64,000 nucleotides of DNA. Source: Flavobacteriales bacterium. GTDB taxonomy: Bacteria > Bacteroidota > Bacteroidia > Flavobacteriales_D > Crocinitomicaceae. Made by a program: the position numbers and the translations under genes. The notes under the pieces are model-generated. The model had not been told where the DNA came from. It searched no databases and was given only the letters and a program-made list of their open reading frames with translations. Every line of letters begins with the position of its first letter. Positions within the stretch are counted from its first letter, which is position 1. The DNA lies in NCBI GenBank assembly GCA_947447525.1, contig CANFJL010000002.1, positions 62,001 to 126,000 of the forward strand, read 5' to 3'. This document shows, piece after piece, positions 1 through 7,203 of the stretch.

Positions 1-1
1 T

Positions 2-2119
2 CATAATGGAAAATACACAGGGGATGTTTATCGCTACTGTGCTGGTTATCAATATGTAGACTCTACTATTGTAGGATTTAGTCATACGCATTTTAGTGGT
101 ACGGGACATTCAGATTTAGGAGATGTTCTTCTGATGCCCGCCAATGGAGTTGTGCAGATCAATCCCGGTACCAATGCACATCCAGAATTAGGTTATCGTT
201 CTGACTACAGTCATAAAAATGAGATTGCAAGTCCAAATTATTATAGTGTTGTGCTCGACGAAACGAAAATTAAATGTGAATTAACTACAAGTGAAAGAGT
301 AGGGATGCACCGTTATACTTATGCTGACAATAATAATCCACATGTAGTTTTAGATTTAGTGCATGGAATTTATAATTATGAAGACAAAAATGTTTGGACA
401 TTTTTGAGGCTTGAAAATGACACCTTAATTACGGGTTACAGGCAAACAAATGGATGGGGAAGAACAAGAACTGTCTATTTCGCCATTATTTGTGATCATG
501 CCATTAAGAACTATGCTTTAATAAATTTGGATAAGGCTTCCTATACTGGTTTTTGGAGGAATTTTGATCAGCAGCATAATTTCCCTGAACAAGCTGGAAA
601 GAAAATTAAAGCGCATTTTGATTTCAATTTAAAAGCAGGTGAAAGCGTTCAATTTAAAGTTGGAATTTCCCCGGTAAGTATACTTGGCGCAATTGATAAT
701 ATTGAGCTTGAGATTCCACATTGGAATTTTGATCAAGTGAAGGCTGAAGGTATTCAAAAATGGGAGGATCAACTGCATCTAATTGAGGTGAATACGATTG
801 ATCCTCTTGATAAAATAAGTTTTTACACTTCCTTTTATCATTGTTTTTTAGGCCCAACGATTTACATGGATCACGATGGAAAGTATAAAGGTTTGGATCA
901 AAATGTACATCAAGCGGATGGTTTTGTAAATTATACTACCTTTTCACTATGGGATACCTATCGTGCTTTACATCCACTTTTAAATATTATTCAACAAAAG
1001 AGAAGTTCTGATATGATAAATTCTATGTTGGCGCATTACGATCAAAGCGTTCATCACATGTTGCCTGTATGGTCACATTATGCTAATGAGAATTGGTGTA
1101 TGATAGGATATCATGCAGTTCCAGTAATTGCAGATGCAATGGTAAAGAATATAGCAGGATTTGATTATAATAGAGCGCTCCAAGCTTCATTAAATACAGC
1201 TAATAATGATTTTTACGAAGGCTTAGGAACTTATAAAGCCCTTGGATTTGTACCAGAAGATATTAGTGGTAGTTCTGTATCCAAAACACTAGAGTATTCT
1301 TATGATGATTATTGTGTTTTGCAAATGGCGCGTTATCTTAAAAATGATTTCATTACTGGTAAATTTGAACTTCGTGCTACGAATTATAAGAATGTCTTTG
1401 ATGCTCAACTTGGGTTTATGCATCCTAAATTAAGTTCAGGTAAGTTTTATCTTCCTTTTGATCCTTTAGATACGCATCAGGCTGGGTTTATTGAAGGTAA
1501 TGCTTGGAATTATAGTCTTTATGTTCCTCAAGATCCAAGAGGGATGATTAAGTTAATGGGTGGGGAGCAAAAATTTATGCGTCATCTTGACTCACTTTTT
1601 ACTATGAATCTTCCTGCGAAGTATTATGAAAAAACAGAAGACATCATGAAAGAGGGAATCATTGGGAATTATGTTCATGGAAACGAGCCATCACATCATG
1701 TTCCTTATCTATACAATTACACCAATCAATATTGGAAAACGCAAGAGAAAACACGCATGATTTTACCGAATCAATACAAGGCTAGTGTTGATGGTTTGAG
1801 TGGAAATGACGATTGTGGTCAAATGAGTGCTTGGTATGTTTTTAGTTCCTTAGGATTCTATCCCGTTTGTCCTGGTTCTAATGAGTATGCTGTAACAAGC
1901 CCCTTGGTTTCGAGTGCTAAGATTAATCTTGAAAATGGAAAAGTGATCGAAGTGAAAACAAAAAACCAGAGCGTTCAAAATATTTATATTCAAAAAATAA
2001 GTTGGAATAACATTCCGCTCGCTCGCCCTTTTATTACTTACGATATGATCGTGAATGGGGGAGTGCTGTATGTTGAATTAGGTCCCAAGCACAATAAAGC
2101 TTTGTTCAAAAGCAAATAA
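2..2119 (+). CDS. GH92 family glycosidase (alpha-1,2-mannosidase type), 5' end outside window
   Basis: Glycoside hydrolase family 92 enzymes are calcium-dependent exo-alpha-mannosidases that trim mannose from glycans in the periplasm or outside the cell. The reading frame is open from base 2, so the gene starts before the window. The first in-window ATG at 134 is internal, because the family hallmark GFSHTHFSGTGHSDLGD is encoded at 74-124. Other hallmarks are GNEPSHHVPYLYN near 1680, where the Glu matches the family's general acid, and GNDDCGQMSAWY near 1800, whose Asp pair matches the general base region. The C-terminal beta-sandwich is complete and ends at TAA. About 705 codons are visible, and full-length members are around 750 residues, so only the signal peptide and first strands are missing. 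No other glycan gene is next to it on this side, so the substrate cannot be read from context. The family is certain; the linkage specificity is not. Confidence 0.93.
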   Translation, partial: HNGKYTGDVYRYCAGYQYVDSTIVGFSHTHFSGTGHSDLGDVLLMPANGVVQINPGTNAHPELGYRSDYSHKNEIASPNYYSVVLDETKIKCELTTSERVGMHRYTYADNNNPHVVLDLVHGIYNYEDKNVWTFLRLENDTLITGYRQTNGWGRTRTVYFAIICDHAIKNYALINLDKASYTGFWRNFDQQHNFPEQAGKKIKAHFDFNLKAGESVQFKVGISPVSILGAIDNIELEIPHWNFDQVKAEGIQKWEDQLHLIEVNTIDPLDKISFYTSFYHCFLGPTIYMDHDGKYKGLDQNVHQADGFVNYTTFSLWDTYRALHPLLNIIQQKRSSDMINSMLAHYDQSVHHMLPVWSHYANENWCMIGYHAVPVIADAMVKNIAGFDYNRALQASLNTANNDFYEGLGTYKALGFVPEDISGSSVSKTLEYSYDDYCVLQMARYLKNDFITGKFELRATNYKNVFDAQLGFMHPKLSSGKFYLPFDPLDTHQAGFIEGNAWNYSLYVPQDPRGMIKLMGGEQKFMRHLDSLFTMNLPAKYYEKTEDIMKEGIIGNYVHGNEPSHHVPYLYNYTNQYWKTQEKTRMILPNQYKASVDGLSGNDDCGQMSAWYVFSSLGFYPVCPGSNEYAVTSPLVSSAKINLENGKVIEVKTKNQSVQNIYIQKISWNNIPLARPFITYDMIVNGGVLYVELGPKHNKALFKSK

Positions 2120-2141
2120 TAAAAATTCATTTAATAATTTC

Positions 2142-2186
2142 CAACCCTGTGAAGGGTTGAATGTGAATAGCTGGATAAAATCCAGC
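2142..2186. repeat. double-hairpin REP-like element
   Basis: Two perfect inverted repeats lie 10 bases apart. The first is CAACCCT/AGGGTTG (2142-2148 and 2153-2159, 4-base loop). The second is GCTGGA/TCCAGC (2170-2175 and 2181-2186, 5-base loop). Paired hairpins of this style, with an AACCC..GGGTT arm followed by AATGTGAATAG, are scattered between genes in many Bacteroidota genomes and resemble REP elements moved by RAYT transposases; that assignment is from memory, not from a search. There is no T-run, so a simple intrinsic terminator is less likely, although the element sits 22 bases after the GH92 stop codon. Confidence 0.5.
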
Positions 2187-2333
2187 GAAAAAACAAAGAA
2201 TGAATTCCTTTTTGGCGTGTATTTTTGTTTAAAATCATGACAAAAAGAGGTTGTATCAAGAGCGCAATCATTCAATTTATATTTTATAGAATAATAAATC
2301 AAATTATTCGTTTGGGAGAAAAAAAAAACAATT

Positions 2334-3122
2334 ATGAAATATAATAATTTAGTTTTCATGCTCATCCTCATATTGTTTTCCTGTAAGAAAGAAAGTTTAA
2401 GCAAAATTGAGGAAATCCCAGTAAAAGAAAAATTTATTTCTGAATTCACTAATTATCAAACACAATTAGATTTCCATTTCAGTTCTTGGGATGGTGTTTG
2501 CGGTTCAATAGAGAGTTATCAAACATATAAATTGAGGCTAAAGGCTGGCTTTGAGACTGGTGAAAAATATTTCTATGCTATTGAAACAAGTTCTTTGTTT
2601 ACTGGTCCTTGTTTTTTACTCAATACGCCTTGGATGCAAATCGAAGGCTACTATAGATATTCATTTGATGAGAAAAAAGCATTGTACTATCAAGATATTA
2701 ATGATCAAAATCCAAAAGTGTTGATGGATTTTAACTGCCATGTTGGAGATACAATTATAATGGATCAATCAAGTTTCACATCAATAATTGTCACTTCTAT
2801 TTCAAGCGAAACGATACAAAATATTGTTTTTCCAAAAATTATTGGTCGTGTGGTTTCCATCAGTAAAACGGGTCAACCAAATCCTGAATTCAAACCCTCT
2901 GACGCAAACCATAACCAATTATTAGCGTTAACGCCATTCTCTTGTAATCCATTTTGGTACGGATTTAATTTAAATGACATTTTACACGATGGGTGGAATC
3001 CACCTGGATTTTGTATCCAATTTACTGTCCCCAACATTTTAATTGAGGCTGCAATGTCATGCAATAATTCAATTACAAATTCTGAATATTATTGGCATGG
3101 TATCTATATTGGACCGAATTAA
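2334..3122 (+). CDS. hypothetical lipoprotein
   Basis: This is an orphan protein of 262 residues. It starts with a lipoprotein signal peptide: basic-polar head, hydrophobic stretch MLILILF, lipobox ending at Cys17 (LFSC), then KKES. It is therefore expected to be anchored in the envelope facing the periplasm or the surface. The mature part has several Cys (GVCGS, GPCF, NCHV, SCNP, GFCIQ, SCNN), which could form disulfides, and looks beta-rich. I recognise no family. It stands alone between a GH92 gene and the zeta-toxin cassette. The ATG at 2334 is the natural start because it gives an intact lipobox. It is probably strain-variable accessory DNA, given its neighbours. Confidence 0.7.
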   Translation: MKYNNLVFMLILILFSCKKESLSKIEEIPVKEKFISEFTNYQTQLDFHFSSWDGVCGSIESYQTYKLRLKAGFETGEKYFYAIETSSLFTGPCFLLNTPWMQIEGYYRYSFDEKKALYYQDINDQNPKVLMDFNCHVGDTIIMDQSSFTSIIVTSISSETIQNIVFPKIIGRVVSISKTGQPNPEFKPSDANHNQLLALTPFSCNPFWYGFNLNDILHDGWNPPGFCIQFTVPNILIEAAMSCNNSITNSEYYWHGIYIGPN

Positions 3123-3131
3123 TCTTGTTCC

Positions 3132-3167
3132 AAAAATATTTGAACAAAAAAAGCCTCACATTTCTGT
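3132..3167. repeat. direct repeat, left copy of tRNA-Val terminator region
   Basis: These 36 bases match 4102-4139 except for two extra A residues in the other copy. Similarity then continues more weakly through AGCTTT-GTGG, up to the position where tRNA-Val ends in the right copy. The stem that forms the tRNA terminator at the right copy is broken here (TGTTTAGC in place of TGTGAAGC). It may be one arm of a duplication made when the DNA between was inserted, or the remnant of a second tRNA locus. Confidence 0.7.
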
Positions 3168-3289
3168 TTAGCTTTGTGGAACTCCATAGACTTTTTTTAA
3201 ACCAATTATTGGAAGATTCGGATAGATTGGTGGTTTTAAAAAACAGGAGAGACAATAAATAACATTCTAATAATCAACGAAAAAATTTG

Positions 3290-3297
3290 TAATTTTG
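3290..3297 (+). promoter_or_regulatory. -7 promoter element TAATTTTG, zeta-toxin cassette
   Basis: TAATTTTG matches the Bacteroidota -7 consensus TAnnTTTG exactly. The GTG start of the kinase follows after only five bases (CAGTT), so the transcript probably begins at or very near the start codon and is leaderless. No clear -33 TTG is seen at the usual 17-23 base distance. Confidence 0.5.
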
Positions 3298-3302
3298 CAG
3301 TT

Positions 3303-3887
3303 GTGAATGACAAAAAACTTTATGTTATAGCTGGTTGTAATGGTGCGGGAAAAACAACTGCGTCATTTACCATTTTACCTTTAATCTTGGACTGTAAGGA
3401 ATTTGTAAATGCCGATGAAATAGCCAAAGGATTATCTCCTTTCCAACCTGAAAAAGTCTCATTTGAAGCTGGTCGAATAATGCTCAATAGAATAAAAGAA
3501 TTACTTTCAGAAGAAGAAAATTTCGCCTTTGAAACAACATTGTCAACAAAAAGCTATAAAAATAAAATAATTGAAGCTAAAAAACGAGGTTATCGCGTTA
3601 CCTTATTATTCTTTTGGCTTCAGAATATTGAGTTAGCTAAAGAACGCGTAAAAATAAGAGTTTTCGAAGGTGGACATAATATTAATCCTGATGTAATTGA
3701 AAGAAGGTACATAAGAGGAATCAAAAATTTATTTGATATTTACTTGCCTATAGTTGACGGAGCTTTGATTTTTGATAATTCAGAAGGTAAACATGAATTA
3801 ATAGTGGACAAACAAATTGACGGATTACTAAATATTGTGAATGAAAAAAAGTTTAATCTTCTAAAAAATCAATATGACAACACTTGA
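3303..3887 (+). CDS. zeta-toxin-like P-loop kinase (COG4185 type)
   Basis: This small P-loop ATPase/kinase of the zeta-toxin superfamily has 194 residues. The Walker A motif GCNGAGKT lies at residues 11-18. FVNADEIAKGLSPF follows, then FAFETTLSTKSY (the sensor-like ETT segment of the family), a basic RVKIRVFEGGHN segment and a second basic stretch RRYIRGIKNL. True zeta toxins phosphorylate UDP-N-acetylglucosamine and block wall synthesis; chromosomal COG4185 proteins share the fold, but most have no shown substrate. The start is GTG right after a TAnnTTTG element. A 50-residue ORF overlaps its 3' end and may be its partner. The cassette is bracketed by a direct repeat next to tRNA-Val, which suggests acquisition. 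The family is clear; toxicity is inference. Confidence 0.85.
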   Translation: MNDKKLYVIAGCNGAGKTTASFTILPLILDCKEFVNADEIAKGLSPFQPEKVSFEAGRIMLNRIKELLSEEENFAFETTLSTKSYKNKIIEAKKRGYRVTLLFFWLQNIELAKERVKIRVFEGGHNINPDVIERRYIRGIKNLFDIYLPIVDGALIFDNSEGKHELIVDKQIDGLLNIVNEKKFNLLKNQYDNT

Positions 3888-4026
3888 AATTCAAATTAAG
3901 GAAAAAGATGATATTTTAAAAGGTCTTGAAAAAGTATATGAAAAACTTTTGGAATTCAAAAAATCAAAAAATAGTGAATTGGTGATTTTACGAAATAATA
4001 AAATCGTTAAAATAAAAGCTAAATGA
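3874..4026 (+). CDS. small basic protein overlapping the zeta-like kinase (candidate antitoxin/partner)
   Basis: This is a 50-residue ORF beginning MTTLEIQIKEKDD, with LEKVYEKLLEFKKSKNSE in the middle and ending LVILRNNKIVKIKAK. It starts 14 bases before the kinase stop codon in another frame, an arrangement typical of translational coupling. The amphipathic helix YEKLLEFKKSKNS followed by a short strand LVILRNNKIVKIK resembles, as I remember, the small proteins commonly found beside COG4185 ATPases, although those usually sit upstream. The TGA at 4024 closes it 76 bases before the right direct repeat. Its reading is sound; its role as an antitoxin is inference from position alone. Confidence 0.6.
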   Translation: MTTLEIQIKEKDDILKGLEKVYEKLLEFKKSKNSELVILRNNKIVKIKAK

Positions 4027-4101
4027 ATTGAAATTTTCAAGATTAAGACTCTTTTAATCTTTAAGAGCTTTACTCTATATAAACTTCTCACCCAAACATT
4101 A

Positions 4102-4139
4102 AAAAATATTTGAACAAAAAAAAAGCCTCACATTTCTGT
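4102..4139. repeat. direct repeat, right copy (tRNA-Val terminator region)
   Basis: This is the partner of 3132-3167, 38 bases long, identical apart from a two-base difference in the A-run. It contains most of the terminator hairpin of tRNA-Val, and the match fades into the tRNA 3' boundary at 4150. Together the two copies bracket the zeta-toxin-like kinase and its small partner. Confidence 0.7.
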
Positions 4140-4148
4140 GAAGCTTTT
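4116..4148 (-). terminator. intrinsic terminator of tRNA-Val
   Basis: Read on the minus strand, the base after the tRNA discriminator is followed by AAAGCTTCACA, loop GAAA, TGTGAGGCTTT and then a run of T. That is an eleven-pair stem with one G-U pair and a T-tract, the form of a factor-independent terminator. Confidence 0.8.
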
Positions 4149-4149
4149 G

Positions 4150-4224
4150 TGGGAGATACAGGGTTCGAACCTGTGACCCCCTGCTTGTAAGGCAGGTGCT
4201 CTGAACCAGCTGAGCTAATCTCCC
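4150..4224 (-). tRNA. tRNA-Val (anticodon TAC)
   Basis: The minus strand folds as a cloverleaf. The acceptor stem GGGAGAT pairs with ATCTCCC. The D-arm contains AGCTCAGCTGGTT. The anticodon stem CCTGC/GCAGG holds loop CTTACAA with anticodon TAC, and the T-arm contains GGTTCGAACC. The discriminator is A and CCA is not encoded. It reads GUA and related valine codons. It lies downstream of the DUF3276 gene on the same strand and is followed at once by a strong terminator. Confidence 0.95.
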
Positions 4225-4288
4225 TTTCTAATTTAGGTGTGCAAATATAAGCACTTTTTTTAATTCCAAAATGAAAATGAAAAAAAAA

Positions 4289-4540
4289 TTAAATGTTTTT
4301 CATTTCTTCGATTTTCAAAAGCACATCATCCAGGCCTTCTTTAAATTTTTCGAAGTCTTCTTTATAAAGGAAAATTTTATGTTTTTGGAAATTATCAATC
4401 CCGTCTTCGCCATAAACTTTTTTGCTTTCCGTCAAGGTGATGTACAAATCATTTCCTTTGGTAGCTTTAATATCAAAAAAATAAGTTCGTTTGCCAGCCC
4501 TTACCACTTTTGAATAAATTTCATTCTGATCACTATTCAT
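4289..4540 (-). CDS. DUF3276 / PUR-alpha-like nucleic-acid-binding protein
   Basis: This 83-residue protein has the pattern SKVVRAGKRTYFFDIKATKGND, continued by LYITLTESKK and KHKIFLYKEDFEKFKEGLDDVL. That is the single PUR repeat family (DUF3276, PF11680) found in almost every Bacteroidota genome. Bacterial PUR-alpha-like proteins fold as whirly domains and can bind single-stranded DNA or RNA; the physiological role in this phylum is unknown. The length fits the short end of the family (about 80-130 residues). It is read divergently from the mltF-like gene and towards tRNA-Val. Confidence 0.88.
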   Translation of the reverse strand: MNSDQNEIYSKVVRAGKRTYFFDIKATKGNDLYITLTESKKVYGEDGIDNFQKHKIFLYKEDFEKFKEGLDDVLLKIEEMKNI

Positions 4541-4675
4541 ATCTTATGGATTATAGTTACTCAAATTTGCTTATTTTTTTTGAATTTTCAAACTTCTTTT
4601 CAAATTAATTATCCTCGATTGAAACTGCTTTTATGGTTAGTAACTATATTAAGCCTATCTTAGCATAACTAATTG

Positions 4676-6034
4676 ATGTTCATGAAAATAAAAATCTTTT
4701 ATTTTACAGTGACACTACTTATCTTAAGTGCTTGTCAAAATGGAGCAAAACCTTTTTCTGCAACCTTAGATTTAAAGCAGATTCTCAAGAAAGGTAAGTT
4801 AACGGTTTTAACAGAGAATAGCTCCATGTCATTCTTTGAATATCGGGAGAAAAAATTAGGTTTTGAGTATGAAATTCTCGATTCATTTGCACGCACACTA
4901 AATGTCAAATTAGAAATAAAAGTAGTTGAAAATAGTGCTGATTTCCCAAGATTATTAGCCAATGGAGAGGGTGATATTGTAGCTCAAAATTTAGCAATCA
5001 CTTTGTCCAATAAGAAATTAATGAATTTTTCAGAGCCTTACTATTATACACATCAAGTAATTGTTCAGCGTAAACTTGCTGATAGTTTATTAATAAAAGA
5101 TGCTACTGCCTTAGGTGGGAAAAAAGTTTATGTAAGAAAGAGATCTTCTTTTGATATTCGTTTGGCCCATCTTTCTGATGAAATTGGTGTTAAAATCAAT
5201 ACCAAGTACCCTTCCAATCCTACTTCAAATGAAGATTTAATTGAAATGGTATCCAGTGGAAAAATCGATTATACGATAGCCAATGAAAATTTAGCCAGAA
5301 TTAGTAATGAATTGCATCCGAATTTATTTATTTCTACCATTGTTTCAAGCAAACAAAAGATTGGTTTTGGATTGCGTCCGAATAGTGTTGATTTAACCAA
5401 GAAATTAAATTCTTTTCTTCTTTCTTATTGTAAATCTGATTCTTATAAAAATTTAAAGAAAAGGTACTTCGATTATATTACAGAATCTCCAATCGAAACC
5501 ACTTATTCAAAAGGAAAAGGTGATATTTCTCCCTTTGATGCCTACTTCAAAAAAGCAGCTGAAAAATTTGGATGGGATTGGAGAATTCTAGCCGCAGTTG
5601 CTTTTAAAGAATCTCGTTTTAATCCAAATGCTAGAGGATTAGGAGGTGCCTTTGGCTTAATGCAGTTTATGCCAAGTATTGGAGCACATTATGGCGTAAA
5701 TCCAAGTTCTAGTCCAGAGCTTCAAATTAAAGCAGCCATGAATTTATTAGATAGGGTTTATGTTTCTTGGTCAAGTATTCCAGATGTTGAACAACGCCTT
5801 AAATTTACTCTGGCTTCCTACAACGCTGGAAAAGGTCATGTGGATGATGCGCAGCGCCTTGCAGTAAAATACGGACTCAACCCAAAGATTTGGGATGGAA
5901 ATGTTCAAACAATGGTTAAGAAATTATCCGATCCTGTTTATTATCGTGATGAAGTGGTTAGATGTGGTGCGTATCGTGGCCCCGCTTCTTCTTATGCGTC
6001 CTCAGTTTATAATCAATATATGGCTTGGAAATAA
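4676..6034 (+). CDS. mltF: MltF-like membrane-bound lytic murein transglycosylase
   Basis: This is a two-domain lipoprotein that cleaves peptidoglycan glycan strands to 1,6-anhydro-muropeptides. A lipobox ends at Cys20 (ILSAC). Residues about 35-275 form a periplasmic solute-binding (SBP family 3) domain with GKLTVLTENSSMSFFEY and LGFEYEILDSFA. Residues about 285-450 are a lytic transglycosylase (SLT) domain with the catalytic Glu312 in FKESRFNPNARG, the GAFGLMQFMP motif and ASYNAGKGHVDDA. The fusion order and size match MltF. A TTG codon precedes the first ATG at 4676; another ATG lies at 4682, and either gives the same lipobox. It is monocistronic and divergent from the DUF3276 gene. Confidence 0.9.
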   Translation: MFMKIKIFYFTVTLLILSACQNGAKPFSATLDLKQILKKGKLTVLTENSSMSFFEYREKKLGFEYEILDSFARTLNVKLEIKVVENSADFPRLLANGEGDIVAQNLAITLSNKKLMNFSEPYYYTHQVIVQRKLADSLLIKDATALGGKKVYVRKRSSFDIRLAHLSDEIGVKINTKYPSNPTSNEDLIEMVSSGKIDYTIANENLARISNELHPNLFISTIVSSKQKIGFGLRPNSVDLTKKLNSFLLSYCKSDSYKNLKKRYFDYITESPIETTYSKGKGDISPFDAYFKKAAEKFGWDWRILAAVAFKESRFNPNARGLGGAFGLMQFMPSIGAHYGVNPSSSPELQIKAAMNLLDRVYVSWSSIPDVEQRLKFTLASYNAGKGHVDDAQRLAVKYGLNPKIWDGNVQTMVKKLSDPVYYRDEVVRCGAYRGPASSYASSVYNQYMAWK

Positions 6035-6099
6035 TTTTCCTTGGACTTAAAGATTTCTTAAAACATAGTTCAATTCTATCGCGCTCGGCACGATTGTCT

Positions 6100-6107
6100 T
6101 ATATTTG
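6100..6107 (+). promoter_or_regulatory. -7 promoter element TATATTTG, miaA
   Basis: This is an exact TAnnTTTG match 50 bases ahead of the GTG start of miaA, between two genes read in the same direction. No -33 TTG is seen at normal spacing. Confidence 0.45.
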
Positions 6108-6157
6108 TTTTCCAAAATAAATTCAATTTATCACATTAATATTTTGTTTGTTCTTCA

Positions 6158-7063
6158 GTGAAAAAAAATCTAATCATAATTCAAGGAACAACTGCCTCGG
6201 GAAAAACCAGTCTTGCCATTGATTTAGCTAAGCATTTTTCTTGTCCGATTATATCCGCTGATGCCCGACAATTTTATAAAGAAATGTCAATCGGAACAGC
6301 CAAGCCTAATCCATCAGAATTAAACGCAGCAACACATTTTTTAATCGATACGCATTCCATTCATAAGGAGTATACCGTTGCGCAATATGAGCGAGAAGCC
6401 AGTGAATTGTTAAAACAACTTTTCACTTTTAATGATTATATTGTTTTGGTTGGAGGGTCAGGTTTATTTATTGATGCTTTGATTTTTGGATTAGATGATT
6501 TGCCAACAGATAAGTCAGTTCAGGATAGATTGCAAGTTACTTTGACATCTCAAGGTTTATCCCATTTATTGGATGTTTTAAAAATAAAAGATCCAATGTG
6601 TTACGAGTCTATTGATAAAGGTAATTCCAGAAGAATACTTCGAGCTTTAGAAGTGATTGAAATAACTGGGGAAAAATATAGTGCTCTAAAAACCGGGCAA
6701 AGAAAAAATAATGATTTTAATACTTTTAGATTTACTATTGAATGGCAACGAGATTTGCTTTATAAAAGAATTGAAGATAGGGTGGATCTAATGCTTCAAG
6801 CTGGTTTACTAGACGAAGCGAAGCAATTAGTTCCGTTCAAACATTTAAAAGCGCTTAACACTGTTGGTTATTCTGAATTGTTTGACTTTTTTGATGGTTT
6901 GACCTCTTATGAGAAATCGGTTGAACTGATCAAGCAACATACTAGAAATTACGCGAAGCGTCAATTAACTTGGTTGCGGAGATATGATGATTTAATCATT
7001 TTAGACCCCTTAAGTGAAACCTCTTTATTGGATCAAACCCTTAATTCTCTTAAAAAGTTTTGA
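6158..7063 (+). CDS. miaA: tRNA dimethylallyltransferase MiaA
   Basis: MiaA transfers the dimethylallyl group from DMAPP to N6 of adenosine 37 in tRNAs that read codons starting with U. The P-loop GTTASGKT is at residues 10-17, followed by the family signature SADARQFYKEMSIGTAKP, then HFLIDTHS and AQYEREA in the substrate channel region. Further on are VLVGGSGLFIDAL and the insertion-domain motif RRILRALEVIEITG. The C-terminal QHTRNYAKRQLTWLRR is the conserved tRNA-contact end. At 301 residues it is a normal length. The start is GTG at 6158; no ATG lies near in frame. It appears to be transcribed alone. Confidence 0.96.
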   Translation: MKKNLIIIQGTTASGKTSLAIDLAKHFSCPIISADARQFYKEMSIGTAKPNPSELNAATHFLIDTHSIHKEYTVAQYEREASELLKQLFTFNDYIVLVGGSGLFIDALIFGLDDLPTDKSVQDRLQVTLTSQGLSHLLDVLKIKDPMCYESIDKGNSRRILRALEVIEITGEKYSALKTGQRKNNDFNTFRFTIEWQRDLLYKRIEDRVDLMLQAGLLDEAKQLVPFKHLKALNTVGYSELFDFFDGLTSYEKSVELIKQHTRNYAKRQLTWLRRYDDLIILDPLSETSLLDQTLNSLKKF

Positions 7064-7093
7064 GTTTGAATTATAGAATTCCTTTTCCTTTGG

Positions 7094-7101
7094 TATATTT
7101 G
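7094..7101 (+). promoter_or_regulatory. -7 promoter element TATATTTG, thioredoxin-fold protein/nrnA operon
   Basis: This is an exact TAnnTTTG match about 100 bases before the ATG at 7204. A TTTG at 7065-7068 lies 25 bases upstream, slightly beyond the usual 17-23, so the -33 box is doubtful. Confidence 0.35.
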
Positions 7102-7203
7102 CTATTGAATTTATGATTAATGGTTAAATTTTTGTTAAAATAAAATAGCTTTTAAAAATTGGCCGTCAAATTGATCTAAATTCACTTCAAAAATATTATC
7201 AAT

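Noticed and set aside
134-136. ATG at 134 as start of the GH92 gene
   Set aside because: The frame is open back to base 2 and already encodes the GH92 hallmark at 74-124, so this Met is internal.
2078-2449. 123-codon minus-strand ORF over the GH92 end and the REP-like element
   Set aside because: It crosses hairpins and overlaps two convincing plus-strand genes; its translation has no recognisable feature.
4271-4513. 80-codon plus-strand ORF opposite DUF3276
   Set aside because: Phe-rich antisense translation of a well-conserved gene.
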